From NCBI GenBank assembly GCA_007258455.2, contig VDFB02254903.1, positions 1 through 64,000 on the forward strand: DNA of 64,000 nt. Direction: 5' to 3'. Each line of letters opens with the position of its first letter. The first letter of the stretch is position 1. The DNA is from Sequoia sempervirens (taxonomy: Eukaryota > Streptophyta > Pinopsida > Cupressales > Cupressaceae). Shown here piece after piece: positions 1 to 11,461 of this stretch. The translations under genes and the position numbers were made by a program. The notes under the pieces are model-generated. The model saw only the letters and a program-made list of their open reading frames with translations, made no database searches and was not told the DNA's origin.

Positions 1-972
1 AATCCAAGTCCTATTTTGGGCTACCAAGTTTGAGTTTTCAAACTATGTTTCCAGTATCAAGGTTCTCACATTTAAGGGTTTGATAGGCATCATATAACCG
101 TATAAATAAACTCCCATAGTATCGACTGATTATCAAAATTCTTGAGTTTCAACATTAAAAATATGTTTAGTAAGTGTGGTTGTAGTACCACTAAAAGAAG
201 TCTCCATTACAATATTATGCAACCAAGATCCAAGGCCCACATTAATTATATCCGATTCTCAATTCATATTTTAAGGCTGTCTTGCAACTAAAGATTTGAT
301 TTAGGACTCTTTGCCATCTTATTTCTCTTAAGTTAGAATATAGAATTAATCAAATAATTAACCATTGTTTATAGTAGTTCTTATTTGATAATTTCTTTAT
401 TTTCCAAAATATTCTATAAGTTCATCACTATGACACAAAGGTTATATTGATTACTTAGCAAGAAATTCTCTTTGTTTGCGCAATACTATAGATCACTATA
501 CCAAGACATTATAACATGAATTTACATTATTGTAATCATAATCACCACATCCAAAAGTTGCATTCCAAGGAAAATCCATGAAGGTCTTATTTGGATGACT
601 TCCAAGAACGAACAACACCCTTTAAGCATAATAAGGTAAGCAAATATTCATCCAATTATCAACCCGATGTCGAAAACACTGACATACTTATTGGTATTTA
701 CACCACATACCCTCAAGGATTTTATCAAGTAAATGACATTAGAAAAACCATTAATCATATCACCCCCATTTCTAATAATAGTGATCAATATTTCATACAA
801 TTTCTCAAACAATCCTTGTCATTAATATTTTAAACTCCCTTTCATGTTGTTCCATTAACAATAATATATTACCTCCTAAAATGAAGACTCTAAGCTCCTA
901 GTTTAAACAAATACAAGTGGTAAATTAAATATGTGGCTTATAACTATCCAAATCATACCAAAACTTAATCAT
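1..972 (-). repeat. E1 3' LTR, part 1 (broken by E2)
   Basis: From about position 48 to 972 this matches 18967-19896 closely. The two copies are the LTRs of one element (E1), minus-strand because the polypurine tract lies to the right of the left copy. The match breaks off at 972, where E2 is inserted, and resumes at 14056. Positions 1-47 do not match the sister copy, so either the LTR begins near 46-48 or a rearrangement lies here. Short open frames in this stretch, such as 591-833, are not conserved in the sister copy and are not genes. Confidence 0.75.
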
Positions 973-2239
973 TGTAGTGAGCCACCCTTGGTAGGATATT
1001 TAATTTCAAAATTCTTCCTATTTGTTTGCTTGTGGTTTTATGTTTTTTTTTTGATATATTTGCAATGTTTGATACAGCAATATAATGCAGCAAAACAGGA
1101 GATGTTGCAATAATAATTTTTTAACTCGAAACTGAAATTGCATTGGGAAAACACAACTGAAAATTCCAGATTTTTATACCAGCTTAAATACTCAGTATTT
1201 TCACAATATAATGACAACCCAGTTCATAAAATAGCCCCTAATATCTAAAACAACAATACCCATAAAATCTAGGAGTTACAATTTATGAACTCACAAGTAA
1301 ACATGCCTTGAAACCCTTTGAAAATGGTTGCCAAGAAGAAGTGTAAAGTTTGCAGTAGTCATACAGCAGAATAGACACCTCTTTGAATTACAAATGATCA
1401 TACCCAGACCCGAGCCAATAAATGTAGATCTGAAAACTTTATACCAGCAAACTGAAATCTTCCATGAATGGACACATCTGGCTTCATACGACGAGTTCTC
1501 CAACATGTAACAACAACAACAAAATCATTCACAGCAGATATCTCTGAATTTAGATGATTAATCTCTAAACCCTTGAACAATCTTAGAAGATAATCACTTT
1601 CAGATTTGCATAAACTCCATTGAAGCTCAGTTGTGACCTTCATATGAAGCCACCAGCACAATCGAAGAGAGGCTACATTCTCCAAGATTGAATTTACAGT
1701 GAAACCCTAGGTTTCTTCCTCAAAGCCAAAGCTTCTTCAGAATAGACAAGTGTTGAATGACTCAAGAATAAATGAAATCCCTTTTCAAAATCCTTCATAT
1801 AATATTTAATTTGCATTTGGCTTCATCTCATTTAATTTCACTTTAATTTCATTTACTTTTCCCTCCATTTGGTGCACAATATAAAGTATACTTTATTAAA
1901 AACTTATATCTCCCTTTAACACTTTATCACTTATAATAAAGTATACTTTAAAAGCATTTAATATATCATCTCTTAAAGTGGGCCCCCAATATAACTTAAA
2001 TGCACTTTAAATAATTGACTTCATAATTCATTAAATAACTCCCTCATAATAAAGTCAATTAAATATTTAAATGATGTGAACTTTTTAATTAATTAATTAT
2101 TATTCAAGTACAACTGTAATAATAATAAAAATGCCATAACTTCTACAATAATGCATATAATTCAATTTCGTTTACTCTAGGAGGTAACCCAATGCATCCA
2201 CTGTGCATCCAACTGCCTTACTAAAAATAGTAAGGGTCC
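973..2239 (-). repeat. E2 3' LTR, distal part
   Basis: Pairs with 12551-13815. In the first 370 bases I count roughly 27 differences (about 7 percent), so the element is not recent. The match continues at 9784 after the E3 insertion; the two parts sum to 1507 bp against 1505 bp for the intact 5' LTR. Confidence 0.85.
2235..2239. repeat. Target-site duplication of E3 (GGTCC, left copy)
   Basis: GGTCC at 2235-2239 is repeated at 9779-9783. The intact sister LTR reads continuously through the same five bases near 13811-13815. Confidence 0.85.
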
Positions 2240-2499
2240 TGTTGTGACTTTTTCACACATCACCCCATTCAAAATGGGTACCCCCTAATTTTTGCCCCTC
2301 TCAGGTCTTTTGGCTTTGGTTTTGGGTGGTTTTGCGGCAGTCTCTCCTAGTCCTTTATATCTTTCCGGGGATGTACCCGTCTTTTGGCCCAATTTGAAAT
2401 TTTGGCTAAGTCTGGAGTACGTTTCGTCAGATTAGGGTTTTTATTCTTTAGGCTTGGTTTGGGGTTAAATTGAGTGAGCAAATTGAAATTTGAGCTTAA

Positions 2500-3070
2500 C
2501 ACTGCAATTAGGGGGCTTCAAGTAGGTTCCCATTAAAATTTCACTGAATTCTGACAACTTACTATTTTTAGTAAGTACTCAATTTGGGACCTTTTTCTCA
2601 GGGCTTTTGAAAAACTGACTGTTGCATTGGATTTAGGACCCTTTAAAGTGCTTACTTGCAAAATTTGAGCCAATTTTGAGAACTTACTATTTTTAGCAAG
2701 TGCCTCAGTTTAGGACCTTTCCTTAGGGTTTTGGAAATTTTGGTCACATAACTAAGTTTAAACCCTTTCAGAGGGATTGCATGCAAAATTTGAATGAATT
2801 CTAAGAACTTACTATTTTTAGCAGGTCCATTTTTAGCAAGTATGGTGTCACCGGAGCAGCTCTAGAAGTACGCAACAAAAACAACATTGAACGAAGGTCA
2901 ATAGAAGTGCATGCAATGAAATTAGGGTTTCCTACTTTTATGCCTACAATGAAGGGAAAAACTTGAGAAAAAATGAAAACCGATGTATCCCACTGTGATC
3001 AGAATCCTTCAAGGAATCTACTGGTAAAATTTGAGCGCATTCTGCATACTTACTATTTTTAGTAAGTCAC
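2500..3070 (+). repeat. 125-bp tandem repeats carrying a palindromic motif
   Basis: The motif CTTACTATTTTTAGTAAG or a close variant occurs at 2558, 2683, 2808 and 3049. The first three are spaced exactly 125 bp apart and the last is 241 bp further, about two units. The intervening sequence also repeats in part (phrases such as GGACC followed by TT-rich text, then GCAAAATTTGA). Confidence 0.8.
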
Positions 3071-3229
3071 TGCCAGAACAGGGCTAAATATAGCAGGTGA
3101 GCGCAAAAGGTAGGTGTGAACAAGTCAATCAAGTCATGAGGACCGCATTGGGAAAATATCAAGTCTTGAGGAGTTGCTAACGTTTGAAAATCACAGGGGC
3201 TTCAGAAGTTACTAAAAATAGAAAGTGAG

Positions 3230-4380
3230 GGTGAGCAGGTTGAAAATAGACTAAGTATTGAAATACGCCTAAGAGGGAGACAAGGAAGCTTGAAAAGTTT
3301 CAAAGGCATGGAAAATGAAGAGACCCCCTCTAAAATGTGCCCTAGAGAGGACATAGTCAAATACGCCCTTAAATGAGTTGAAGCAAACACACAAGAGATC
3401 AAATGCGCCCTCAAGATGGAGAAATTCTAAGGCAAAAATAATGAGAACACCAAGGGCAAGATGCACCCAACATAATGAGAACAAGGGTCTAGATGCGCTC
3501 TAGATGAGGTGAAAATTTTCTAAGGGAGAAACATGAAACCGCCCCCCCCCCCCCCTCATATGCGCCTAGCACAAGCTCCTAAATGCGCCCAACTCAAATG
3601 CCTAAGTGAAAATTTGTCTAAGGCGTGTAACTAGAAAAGACCCCCCCAAGTGCGCCCAAAGGGTGAGTTGAGATAGAATAATTTCTAAGGCACAAACATG
3701 GGAATGCACAAGGTAAAATGCACCCAACCTTAGACCCTTAAATGCACCTAGCACTCCTCCATCAAAATGCGCCCAAGGAAGTAATATGAAGAATGAGGCA
3801 TGGAAATTCTCCAAGGCCCCTCTTAAATGTGCCCAAACTAAGAAGAGTGAAATGTGCCCTAGAATGAATAAGATAAGTAAAAAATTTCTAAGGCATAAAG
3901 CATGAAATGACATGGGTCAAGTATGCCTAGACTAAGGAGGTCAAATGGCCTAGGAAGGAGATTGAATTTTCTAAGGCACGAAAGATGAGAACACCAAGGG
4001 TAATATGCTCCCAAGGAAGAGTGAGATAGCATGAAAGTTTCTAAGGCATGAAATGTAGAACATGACCCTTCAAATGCGCCTTAGCTCGACATGAGGAAAT
4101 ACACCCTATGACATGATGGTAAATGCGACCTAGCACAAGGATTGGATGCTAGATATGAGGTTTAGAAAATTTTCTATAAAATGGGCCCAAGGTGAACAAG
4201 ATGCTAAAAATTTCTAAGGTAAGGAAAACAAAAGAAGACCCTATCAAATGCACCCAAGAAGAGTATGTTGGATGGAAATTATTCTAAGGCACGAACAAGA
4301 ACATGACCCCTCAAATGCGCCTTAGAGGGGGGTGATGAGATGCACCAAGTGAAATATTCTAAGGTGTGGGATTATTTTTC
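3230..4380 (+). repeat. Imperfect short tandem repeats (TCTAAGGC / GCGCCC motifs)
   Basis: The phrase TTCTAAGGC with an A-rich continuation recurs about eleven times, for example near 3428, 3613, 3691, 3888, 3966, 4037 and 4276. It alternates with AAATGCGCCC-like phrases at roughly 70-100 bp spacing. A run of fourteen C lies at 3542-3555. Open frames on the minus strand here (3202-3484, 3602-3913) come from the repeat and are not genes. Confidence 0.7.
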
Positions 4381-5389
4381 AACATCAAAAGGGGGTAAGA
4401 TTTTCAAAGTTGGAAATATTAAAAGAATTAAATAATTCCCCACGAGTTGTTTGAAATAACAAAGAGTTGCAAGGAGTTAAAAGGGGAAAATTCAAATTTT
4501 GCATGGGAAAGAATCTTCAACAAAGGAAAAGTTTATGAGGAGTGGGACCCGTCTTGGTGACAACTCGCCCATCACCTCTCCAAAGTTAGAAATTGCCAAG
4601 TAGTGGAAGGAGAAATTTAATGAACTTGTTAAAATAAACTCCCTCACACAATTATTTAAGCAACAAAGTTTTCATTTCTTCTCACCATTTACAAGTGTGA
4701 AGTTGTGGTTCCGAGAGTGAGAAGAAAAGTGTTGAGGTGAAGCTGCTGAAGTGAGCAAGTTAGGTGCTAAGGGTGAAATAATTTCTAAGTGCCAGAAGTG
4801 ATCTATTTAGGATCTAGGGCAATTGCTTACAAAATGCTTAACATAAATGACAACTTAATACAATGCTTAAATGAACAAATTAACATAATATGATTGCCAA
4901 GATAATGAACTGAAAAGAAAGAGAGAAAATAAAGAGGAGAACAAACACAATTGATAATTGAGTTTGTCCATAAGGACTACGTCTTCGGGCCCCTCTCCAA
5001 CAGAGTGACCAATCCGATTATACTCCAAAAATCAGTTACAATTGCTTCAAGAGTATCTCCCTTAAGCACAGTAGCATGACGTTCCTCTGATGTGCGGAAA
5101 TGTCTTCAAAATCTCCTAAGCATTCTCCCGTTCTCACCACGTGGACTTGGGAAATCAAACCTATACCCCTCCTTTTATACATAAAATAAGCCTAATGGGG
5201 CTAAAACCTCCATAATTACAAAGAAACAACATATAACCCCCTTTTGTAACTCGTATGGTGTCCAATTTGTCCCTTACTCCCCTCTTGTTTTGGTGGTTAG
5301 AGTAAATTTTGGCTCTATGGGCCTATTTGGTCAGGCTTGGCCAACCAACCTTTAACAAACTCAAACAGACTCCATATATATACAAAGAA
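4380..5389. other. No gene seen; leader of E3
   Basis: Non-coding sequence between the short repeats and the tRNA-like segments. One CACGTG palindrome lies near 5138. No splice, ORF or repeat structure could be supported. Confidence 0.4.
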
Positions 5390-5600
5390 CTGTTGGTGGT
5401 CTATCGGTGTATATAGGTTTTGTGAGCCGCGCGGTTGGGGGTTCAAACCCCGCCGGCCACGTTTTAATACCAAACTTCGAAACATTCAACAACAAAACAA
5501 AACTCTTGTCTTTATACATTGAACAGCGACTGACGGGTCCAACAGTTGAACGGCGGACTGTTATGCGGGAGGTCACGAGGTCGAGCCCCAACAAAATTTT
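5390..5600 (+). repeat. Two tRNA-like segments, possibly SINE heads
   Basis: About 5390-5458 ends in GGTTCAAACCCC, close to a pol III B box (consensus GGTTCGANTCC). About 5527-5598 has GGTCCAACAGTTGAACGG followed, after about 25 bases, by AGGTCGAGCCCC, an A-box-like and B-box-like pair. Neither half folds convincingly into a complete tRNA, and no A-tail or target duplication was found. They could be relics of SINEs or internal pol III-like sequences of E3. Confidence 0.4.
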
Positions 5601-5629
5601 GATCAACTGACTAACTCACCCACCGAAGA

Positions 5630-5800
5630 CCACGGGGACACGTGTCAACTCCTCATTCGCCGCAAATGACACATCGACATTGACTAGACCACTGACGTGT
5701 ATGCCGACTGTGATGATGTGTCGTGTGGATGCCACATGTTGCACGGTGATTGGTCCTTACAAGATGACTCAGCTGCCACGTGTCACACCGGGATTTGTCC
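5630..5800. promoter_or_regulatory. G-box-rich stretch upstream of the E3 ORF
   Basis: Contains ACACGTGTC near 5639, GCCACGTGTCAC near 5776 and TGACTCA just before it, with ATTGGTCC (a CCAAT motif on the other strand) near 5750. CACGTG cores bind plant bZIP and bHLH factors. This could be a stress-responsive promoter of the element, but the link to the ORF 500 bp downstream is inference. Confidence 0.3.
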
Positions 5801-6338
5801 ATGCCATCATTCATACAGTACGGACTGACACGTCAGTATGCTGACATCATTAGTTGTACCCTCTAGTAAACCAAACTTTGACTGCCAATATCTTGAGCAT
5901 ACGATGTCGGATTTTGACGAAACAAGTGTTGCCGGAATCGTCTCGACGAGCCCTTCGATTTGACGCCACTTCCTTTGATTTCCAAAATGATCATTTTTTT
6001 CGCCTTCTGGACGACCCCTAATGACAGTTTGACCAAAAGTTTGACTGGCCATAACTTGAGCAAACGGACTCCATTTCGCTCTGTTCAAGTTGCATTGGAA
6101 TCAAGACATTGAACTCTTTTTGATGGTGCCGAATTCTGGAGTATTGGAGACACTTCAAATTTCACTGAAAAATGTCCCCCGGATCAAGAAGTTATACTGC
6201 TGGAAAAAGTGTTGAGGTTTGAAGTTAGAATTTTAATGTTGAAGCTCCATATTTTTGAAGTTTGCTCCACATTTTAGCTATCCCGAGGTGATTTATTTTC
6301 TAAGTTTAAATTTTAATGCCTATCTTTTATTTTGCAAG

Positions 6339-8709
6339 ATGGCTGAAGCTAGTGTAGGAGCATCTGCAATGGTCAACAAAGCTGCAGGCAAGGCTGCCAA
6401 TGCTGAGTCAAGCAAAGCCAATGTATCTAGGCAAGCGGTGATAAAAAAGTTGAGCAAGACATTTCTTCCTAAATCCAAGTTTACATCAAAGTTGGGAGAG
6501 CCGAATGATACGAATCTGGGTTCATACAACCTTGGAGCACTCAGAGGTTGAATGTATGGGCTAGGTAGTCATCCTCCATCAGTCACGGTGCATCAAATTA
6601 TGAAGAGTGGACTTTATGCAGCTATTGGTTTTCCACCAGCCATCCAGTGTCCACAGTTGATCATGGAATGTGCCAACTGCTACAGGCCAAAGTGAAGTAC
6701 TATTATTTCCCCTAATGGAAAATTGTTTGCCAATCTCACGCCTAAAGCCATTAGAGAGGCGTTTGGAATTCTCACTTCCGATTGGATGGTATACAAAACA
6801 AGGGAGAGGGTTGAAAGGATGTATGCTTCTTCTTTCGAGAGATGTGTTGGAATGATAAATTATGTTTGGATGTAGAAGCCCAGGCCTCCTTGCACCAGGC
6901 TCCCCAAGCATATTATCTTGGATGATGTGAAGTAGGAGTATTGTGATTTGATAATGATGCTTAGCTGAGTGCTCAATCATACATCTTCGAGCCATGGATT
7001 TTTTACTACATCGGGATTGTGTTGGAAGGGAAAGACTGTGTAGACTGGGCATGAATCATAAGTGACAATTTGGATGAGCAATTCACGAATTTGAGGAGAA
7101 CTAAGACGTTCTACATGAGCTCATATGTGATATATATGCTGGCTCAAATGACTAAGTATAGGGGAATAACCTATAAGGAGCCAATTGGATGTGGTCCTGA
7201 ATAGTTCAAAATGTACGAGGCTTGCCCACAATTGCACCTAAGCAACACCTCCAACTACAAAAGAGTGAATGACGCCTTCACCATGCACCTAGCCAGGACT
7301 CTTCAGTGAAGGACTCAACAAAGGATATCTAAAGAGGCTTAGGAGTTGATCGAAGAATATGGATATTGGTTTATCCAATTTCCAAAGTTCACTTATATCA
7401 AGCTGCAAGGGTTCACGTCATATCCATATAGATTACCAAGATACCCCACAGATAGAATGGTAATGTTAGAAGTATCTAGGCAACTCACTACCTATGATAG
7501 AATTTAGAAAAAGAAGAAGAAAGGAGTGTTGGACTTCCTGATCACCATGGGTAATTCAAATGAGGTTTGTCCATCCTTGCAGGCAGCCAGAGAAGCTAAA
7601 GATGAGTTGTAGTTTTTCCACTTTTCATACCACACCGGCAGGCAAGATTTTGATGCTTACAACAATATCAGAATGGTGCAAGGTGTGGAGTATAGGCACA
7701 AGGCACATATTGAGGACTTATGGGCTAATGCAATTGATAATGTTGAAGTTAGAAGAAGAATGTTTACCAGAATACCCCTGAAGATGATTAGAAAATGTGA
7801 GATTATTCCAGTTCCAGATCAAGTAGATGAGGACATGAATGTTATGCAGCTAGATTTGAATCAGTAAGAAACACAGCGGTCCCACTACCAAATTGGTCAG
7901 AACCGAAGATTACAGACTTAGACACATTATGCATACTAGTTTTGACATTCATGAGGAATTGGGTGGAAAAGCACGTGAGTAGACTTAAAAGTAGATCAAT
8001 CCCCCTCACTTATAATTTAATGGGTAACCAAAGGCCGCCAATAGCTAGGAAGGAAAACAGGTCGCCCAAGCTTCAAAACCATGGAGAGAAGTGCAAGTCC
8101 AGCCGGTACCTCAGAGGGTAGAGGAAGCATCACCCATGCCATCGTAGACTTGCTCTTTGAGTGTGCAAGAGGTGTCATTGTTTGGGAGCTAAAAGAAATA
8201 GATCGAACGAGGAGCAAGAGTTTTAGGAGGTAAACCAACCACGTCTTAGAGAGCCAGATAGTCTAAGTGTCAATGCTCCTAGTAGAGAAAATTAGTAGGA
8301 AAAAGAAGAGGAGACATCAACAGACACCCACTTCTCGTAGATGATTGAGACAATGTTAGAAGATGAGAATACTACAGAGCAGGAGGCTCAAGGTTCGGGA
8401 GAAAATGTTCAGCAGATTGGGGCCTTTCTTTTCAGATGTAAGATCATTTGCCTAAGTGGATTTTGAGAATATTTCGACCTTCTCCAACATCATTCAAAAC
8501 ACTCAGGATGCCTTAGTTGCTTGGGGAAAATCTTGTACTCAGTAGGGGGAAGCGGTCACAGTGCTTGAATTTCAGCTCAACCATATTCCACCCATCTCAG
8601 TTCAGGAGGTTGAGGCAGTTTTGACCAGATTCATCGAGTTTGTAGTCAAAGAGAACGAGAGTGGGAACGCCTTTCTAGATGAGGATCTTCTAGAAGATAG
8701 TGGGCATTA
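6339..8709 (+). pseudogene. E3 internal ORF, unrecognised protein, decayed
   Basis: Starting at MAEASVGASA (6339) a protein of roughly 780 codons can be followed to the stop at 8707, with many TAG/TGA stops and some frameshifts. The start is low-complexity Ala/Lys-rich, followed by a basic stretch with LSKTFLPKSKF. Further on are phrases such as AIQCPQLIMECANCYRPK, KAIREAFGILTSDWMVY and LPRYPTDRMVMLEVSRQL. Residues translated from 7673-7866 read cleanly, ending EIIPVPDQVDEDMNVMQLDL. The C-terminal part (8470-8709) is acidic and ends FLDEDLLEDSGH. There is no zinc knuckle, protease DTG, reverse transcriptase YxDD or integrase motif. I do not recognise the protein. It occupies the place of gag-pol and may be an unusual structural protein or a captured gene. 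Confidence 0.55.
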
Positions 8710-9778
8710 AATGCTCATAGTGGTCAAGGGAGAGAGTGTGTATTATGTGCTCATTTATTACCCCACTCCTCCACTTTGTGGTCGTTTTTAGGGTGAATAT
8801 TGACTAGGGCTTATGTGGCTCAATCTTAGTCGTTCATTGTAATTGAATTTGAGCCATCCGTTGGACTGGACCAACTATAAAAGGTGCATCCCCCCTCATT
8901 TGTGCATATAGACATAGAGGAATAGAGAGCATAGATTGACAGCATAGCATAGATTGATAGGAAGAGGAAGGAAAGATTTCAATTGAATACTTTGTAAGAG
9001 ATTGTTGTGAACACTACCATAATAAAAAAAGTTGTCATTGCTTGTGATTTCATCTTTTGTTGTGGGTAGCTAGCAAGATTTCTTCGTCCTTCTAATACAC
9101 ATAGAATCTTAAAGTAGAACTTGGATAAGGTAAAATAGATTTTATTTCATACAAGTAGATAGTTGCAGAATGTGGTGGCTAATTTGAGCAAGCTTCACTA
9201 ATCGATACCATTAGCAAGCTCACTGATGGTGGGTTCGCCTTGTGTGGTCAACTAGAATTGTTTGGACCTAACTTCGGTTATGGTTTACATGTTGGTATGT
9301 GTCGTTGTGATGGTGTCTTCATGTTAAATTGTAATTTGAATATCTCTAGTTCCCCCCTTTGAAGATTGCACCAATTTTGTGGAAGTTGTCCAAGGTGAGG
9401 CAAAGCAAAGCTTGGTTGAAGTCTGTGAGAATTGATTGCCACACCCCGCGCCTAGAGTAGATTATAGCATTTTTTAATCCCTATAGCCATTCAAATTTGG
9501 CATTTTCTGGTTAGTTTAGGAAACTCAGGCTTTGTTGATAAATCTTCCGAATCTTGAAAACTCCTTTCTCTTTGAGTGAACAATTGTGTAAGTCCCCTTG
9601 AAATACCAGCAAATCACATCAAACCAACTGAGTCTACGTCCATTGCATGAAGGAACCTTGGAGTTGAATGCATGATCTTTCGCAATCTTAGCATGCATGA
9701 GATTTTGATCAAGAGAGGATAGAGTGACTGTTGGAAACTTTATTCTGTGTTGGTGTGGTCATAAAACACCCGTCAACA
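8710..9778 (+). other. 3' tail of E3, no gene
   Basis: Non-coding; ends ...CCCGTCAACA at the target duplication. If E3 is a conventional LTR element, its 3' LTR must lie here, but I cannot match it to the left end. Confidence 0.4.
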
Positions 9779-9783
9779 GGTCC

Positions 9784-10023
9784 CTCTCTAACATCCACTG
9801 ACTTACTATAAATAGTAAGTCCCTCAAAACAGAACTAGAAACCTCTGAATATCAATGCCTCAAAACATATGAAGGATCTGGAGAGATAAACACTTACAAC
9901 TACCATTTGAAGAGCTCCATAATGCCCAAACTAGACCCTCTAATCCACCACACTAGCCTACGAGGGTCAATTAATAGGCTAATCCTTTGAACTCTAATGC
10001 TCACGAAAAATGGGGACATTACA
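9784..10023 (-). repeat. E2 3' LTR, proximal part
   Basis: Matches 13816-14055 of the 5' LTR and ends GGGGACATTACA, giving an LTR start of TGTAATGTCCCC on the minus strand. It includes CTTACTATAAATAGTAAG at 9802-9819. Confidence 0.85.
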
Positions 10024-10038
10024 ATCCGCCCTCCTTGA
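10024..10038 (-). other. E2 polypurine tract
   Basis: On the minus strand the purine-rich run AAGGAGGGCGGAT ends directly at the LTR start TGTAATGTCC. This is where plus-strand DNA synthesis would be primed. Confidence 0.8.
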
Positions 10039-11461
10039 AATTGCTTGTCCCCAAGCAATCTCCACTACAAAGAGACTTCACCCCTCTGAAGGCCCAAAAG
10101 AACTGTGGAGTGTCCCACACATCTCCACTAACTCCTGTAGCACCAACAACCACAACTGCGCAAAATTGGATGTCAAACCAACTGTTCATCTCATGCGCAC
10201 ATGAAATGTGCATTAGAAACCACTCATGTACATGCGAATCCAAAGTGAAACTATAAGCAATCCACACCATGTACATACTACAATTCTCATCAGTGAACTC
10301 TGACTGGAACCCTGATGCACAAGAAAGATCCCATAGCACACTGAAGAGTGTCCAACAATATATTCTTGGATCCCAAATCCATAATGGAAGTCTACCATAT
10401 TTGATATCCTCTGACTTCCTCTATGCAAAACTGATCTCAACTTCACCATGCCAGGAGTGGTAAAGCAATCCACTGGGACCCATCCAATACACAGTGCCAA
10501 ACCTGTCACCACCTAGATCCCAAAACAATTGAACCTCACATCCATTCACCATAAAGAAATAAAAATATCTAGAAGCGTTTGTAACACAATATCTCTCTAC
10601 AGCTCCTGCTAAACTCCCATGGATGTGATAACTAAACAAGCTATCATGCCCACTACCACAACAACCTCCACGAAGCCCTGTCTCCCATTGAAACCCAGAA
10701 GTGGCAAACTTTGTCAAGTACACACCAGCATGATGGTAATCCAACCTTTGATCCTGCAAGTAATCCCCCACAAACAACTAAGTCGAGTACTTGTAGCCTC
10801 TAGTCTCGTCTTCTGAAGATGGAAGCTTTGAGCATAGAAATGATTTGCTTCCCTCAACTACGCAAAGAGAATCATCATGCACACAAGATTTGTGCATCGA
10901 ATACAAATCATGTACAGGTGAATCAAAAACAAAATTGTTGGCACTCCTCACCGTCTACACACCGAAAAACTCCTCCGTCAGCCCTGTTTGGAATCCCGAT
11001 GCACTGGAAAGATTCCAAACATTGCAATTATCGCCTAAAATTGTACTAGTATCAAGAGTGTAATCAACAGCCAACTCGAAGAGTGGATTATCATAGACCA
11101 ATCCAGTATCATACTCAAATAATGGATTATTCACAAACTGCACAACCACTCCATGTTGATTTAAATCATCCATCTCCCAACCCCTAGAACAATCGATTGA
11201 ATTGAACTCCTAAACAACCTCCTCTCTCCATACACCCTTCTCTCTACTGGGAGAGATAGAATGTAAACTCCCACCATCATGTGAGTCATTAGCTTTGCAC
11301 ACTTCCCCAACAAAGGTACTGTTGTTACGTACCACACGAGATGGTTCCAATGACATAATAGAAGTTGCTGATTTGACAATATCTTTGCACACTTCTTCCA
11401 TAGTAATTGCATGCCCATCTGAAGAACGATCCTGGGACTCATCGCCAATAAGTGAATTTTC
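10039..11461 (-). pseudogene. E2 3' internal region, decayed, no pol recognised
   Basis: Several minus-strand frames are open for 70-118 codons (for example 10019-10339, 10421-10777, 10955-11173) but they change frame and I recognise none. A repeated protein phrase, WNLSSASGFQ (translated near 10990) and WDLSCASGFQ (near 10310), reflects a diverged direct repeat about 680 bp apart. The last coding phrase, LGTSNFKEGGL, runs into the polypurine tract, as often happens at the end of plant gypsy polyproteins. No active-site motif of protease, reverse transcriptase, RNase H or integrase was seen. Confidence 0.45.

Larger units (their letters stand above)
2240..9778 (+). mobile_element. E3: element nested in the E2 LTR, single unknown ORF
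   Basis: A 7.5-kb insertion within the 3' LTR of E2, bounded by the 5-bp duplication GGTCC and by TGTTG at the left and CAACA at the right, as in LTR retrotransposons. I could not find a matching LTR pair: the left end (TGTTGTGAC...) does not recur near the right end, and the right end does not recur on the left. Either the LTRs have diverged or been rearranged, or the element is unusual. Contents in order: 125-bp repeats (2500-3070), imperfect short repeats (3230-4380), tRNA-like segments (5390-5600), a G-box-rich stretch (5630-5800), a decayed plus-strand ORF (6339-8709), and a 1-kb tail without a recognisable ORF. Confidence 0.75.

Noticed and set aside
3602..3913. Minus-strand frame of 103 codons, Leu/Phe-rich
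   Set aside because: Produced by the TCTAAGGC repeats; the same phrases recur with the repeat period.
5527..5598. Functional tRNA gene
   Set aside because: A and B boxes are imperfect and no cloverleaf with a sensible anticodon arm could be drawn.
10421..10777. Minus-strand frame of 118 codons resembling a membrane or envelope protein (Gly/Trp/Tyr-rich)
   Set aside because: No signal peptide, no clear membrane segment and no consistent frame with its neighbours; treated as decayed element sequence, not as an envelope gene.
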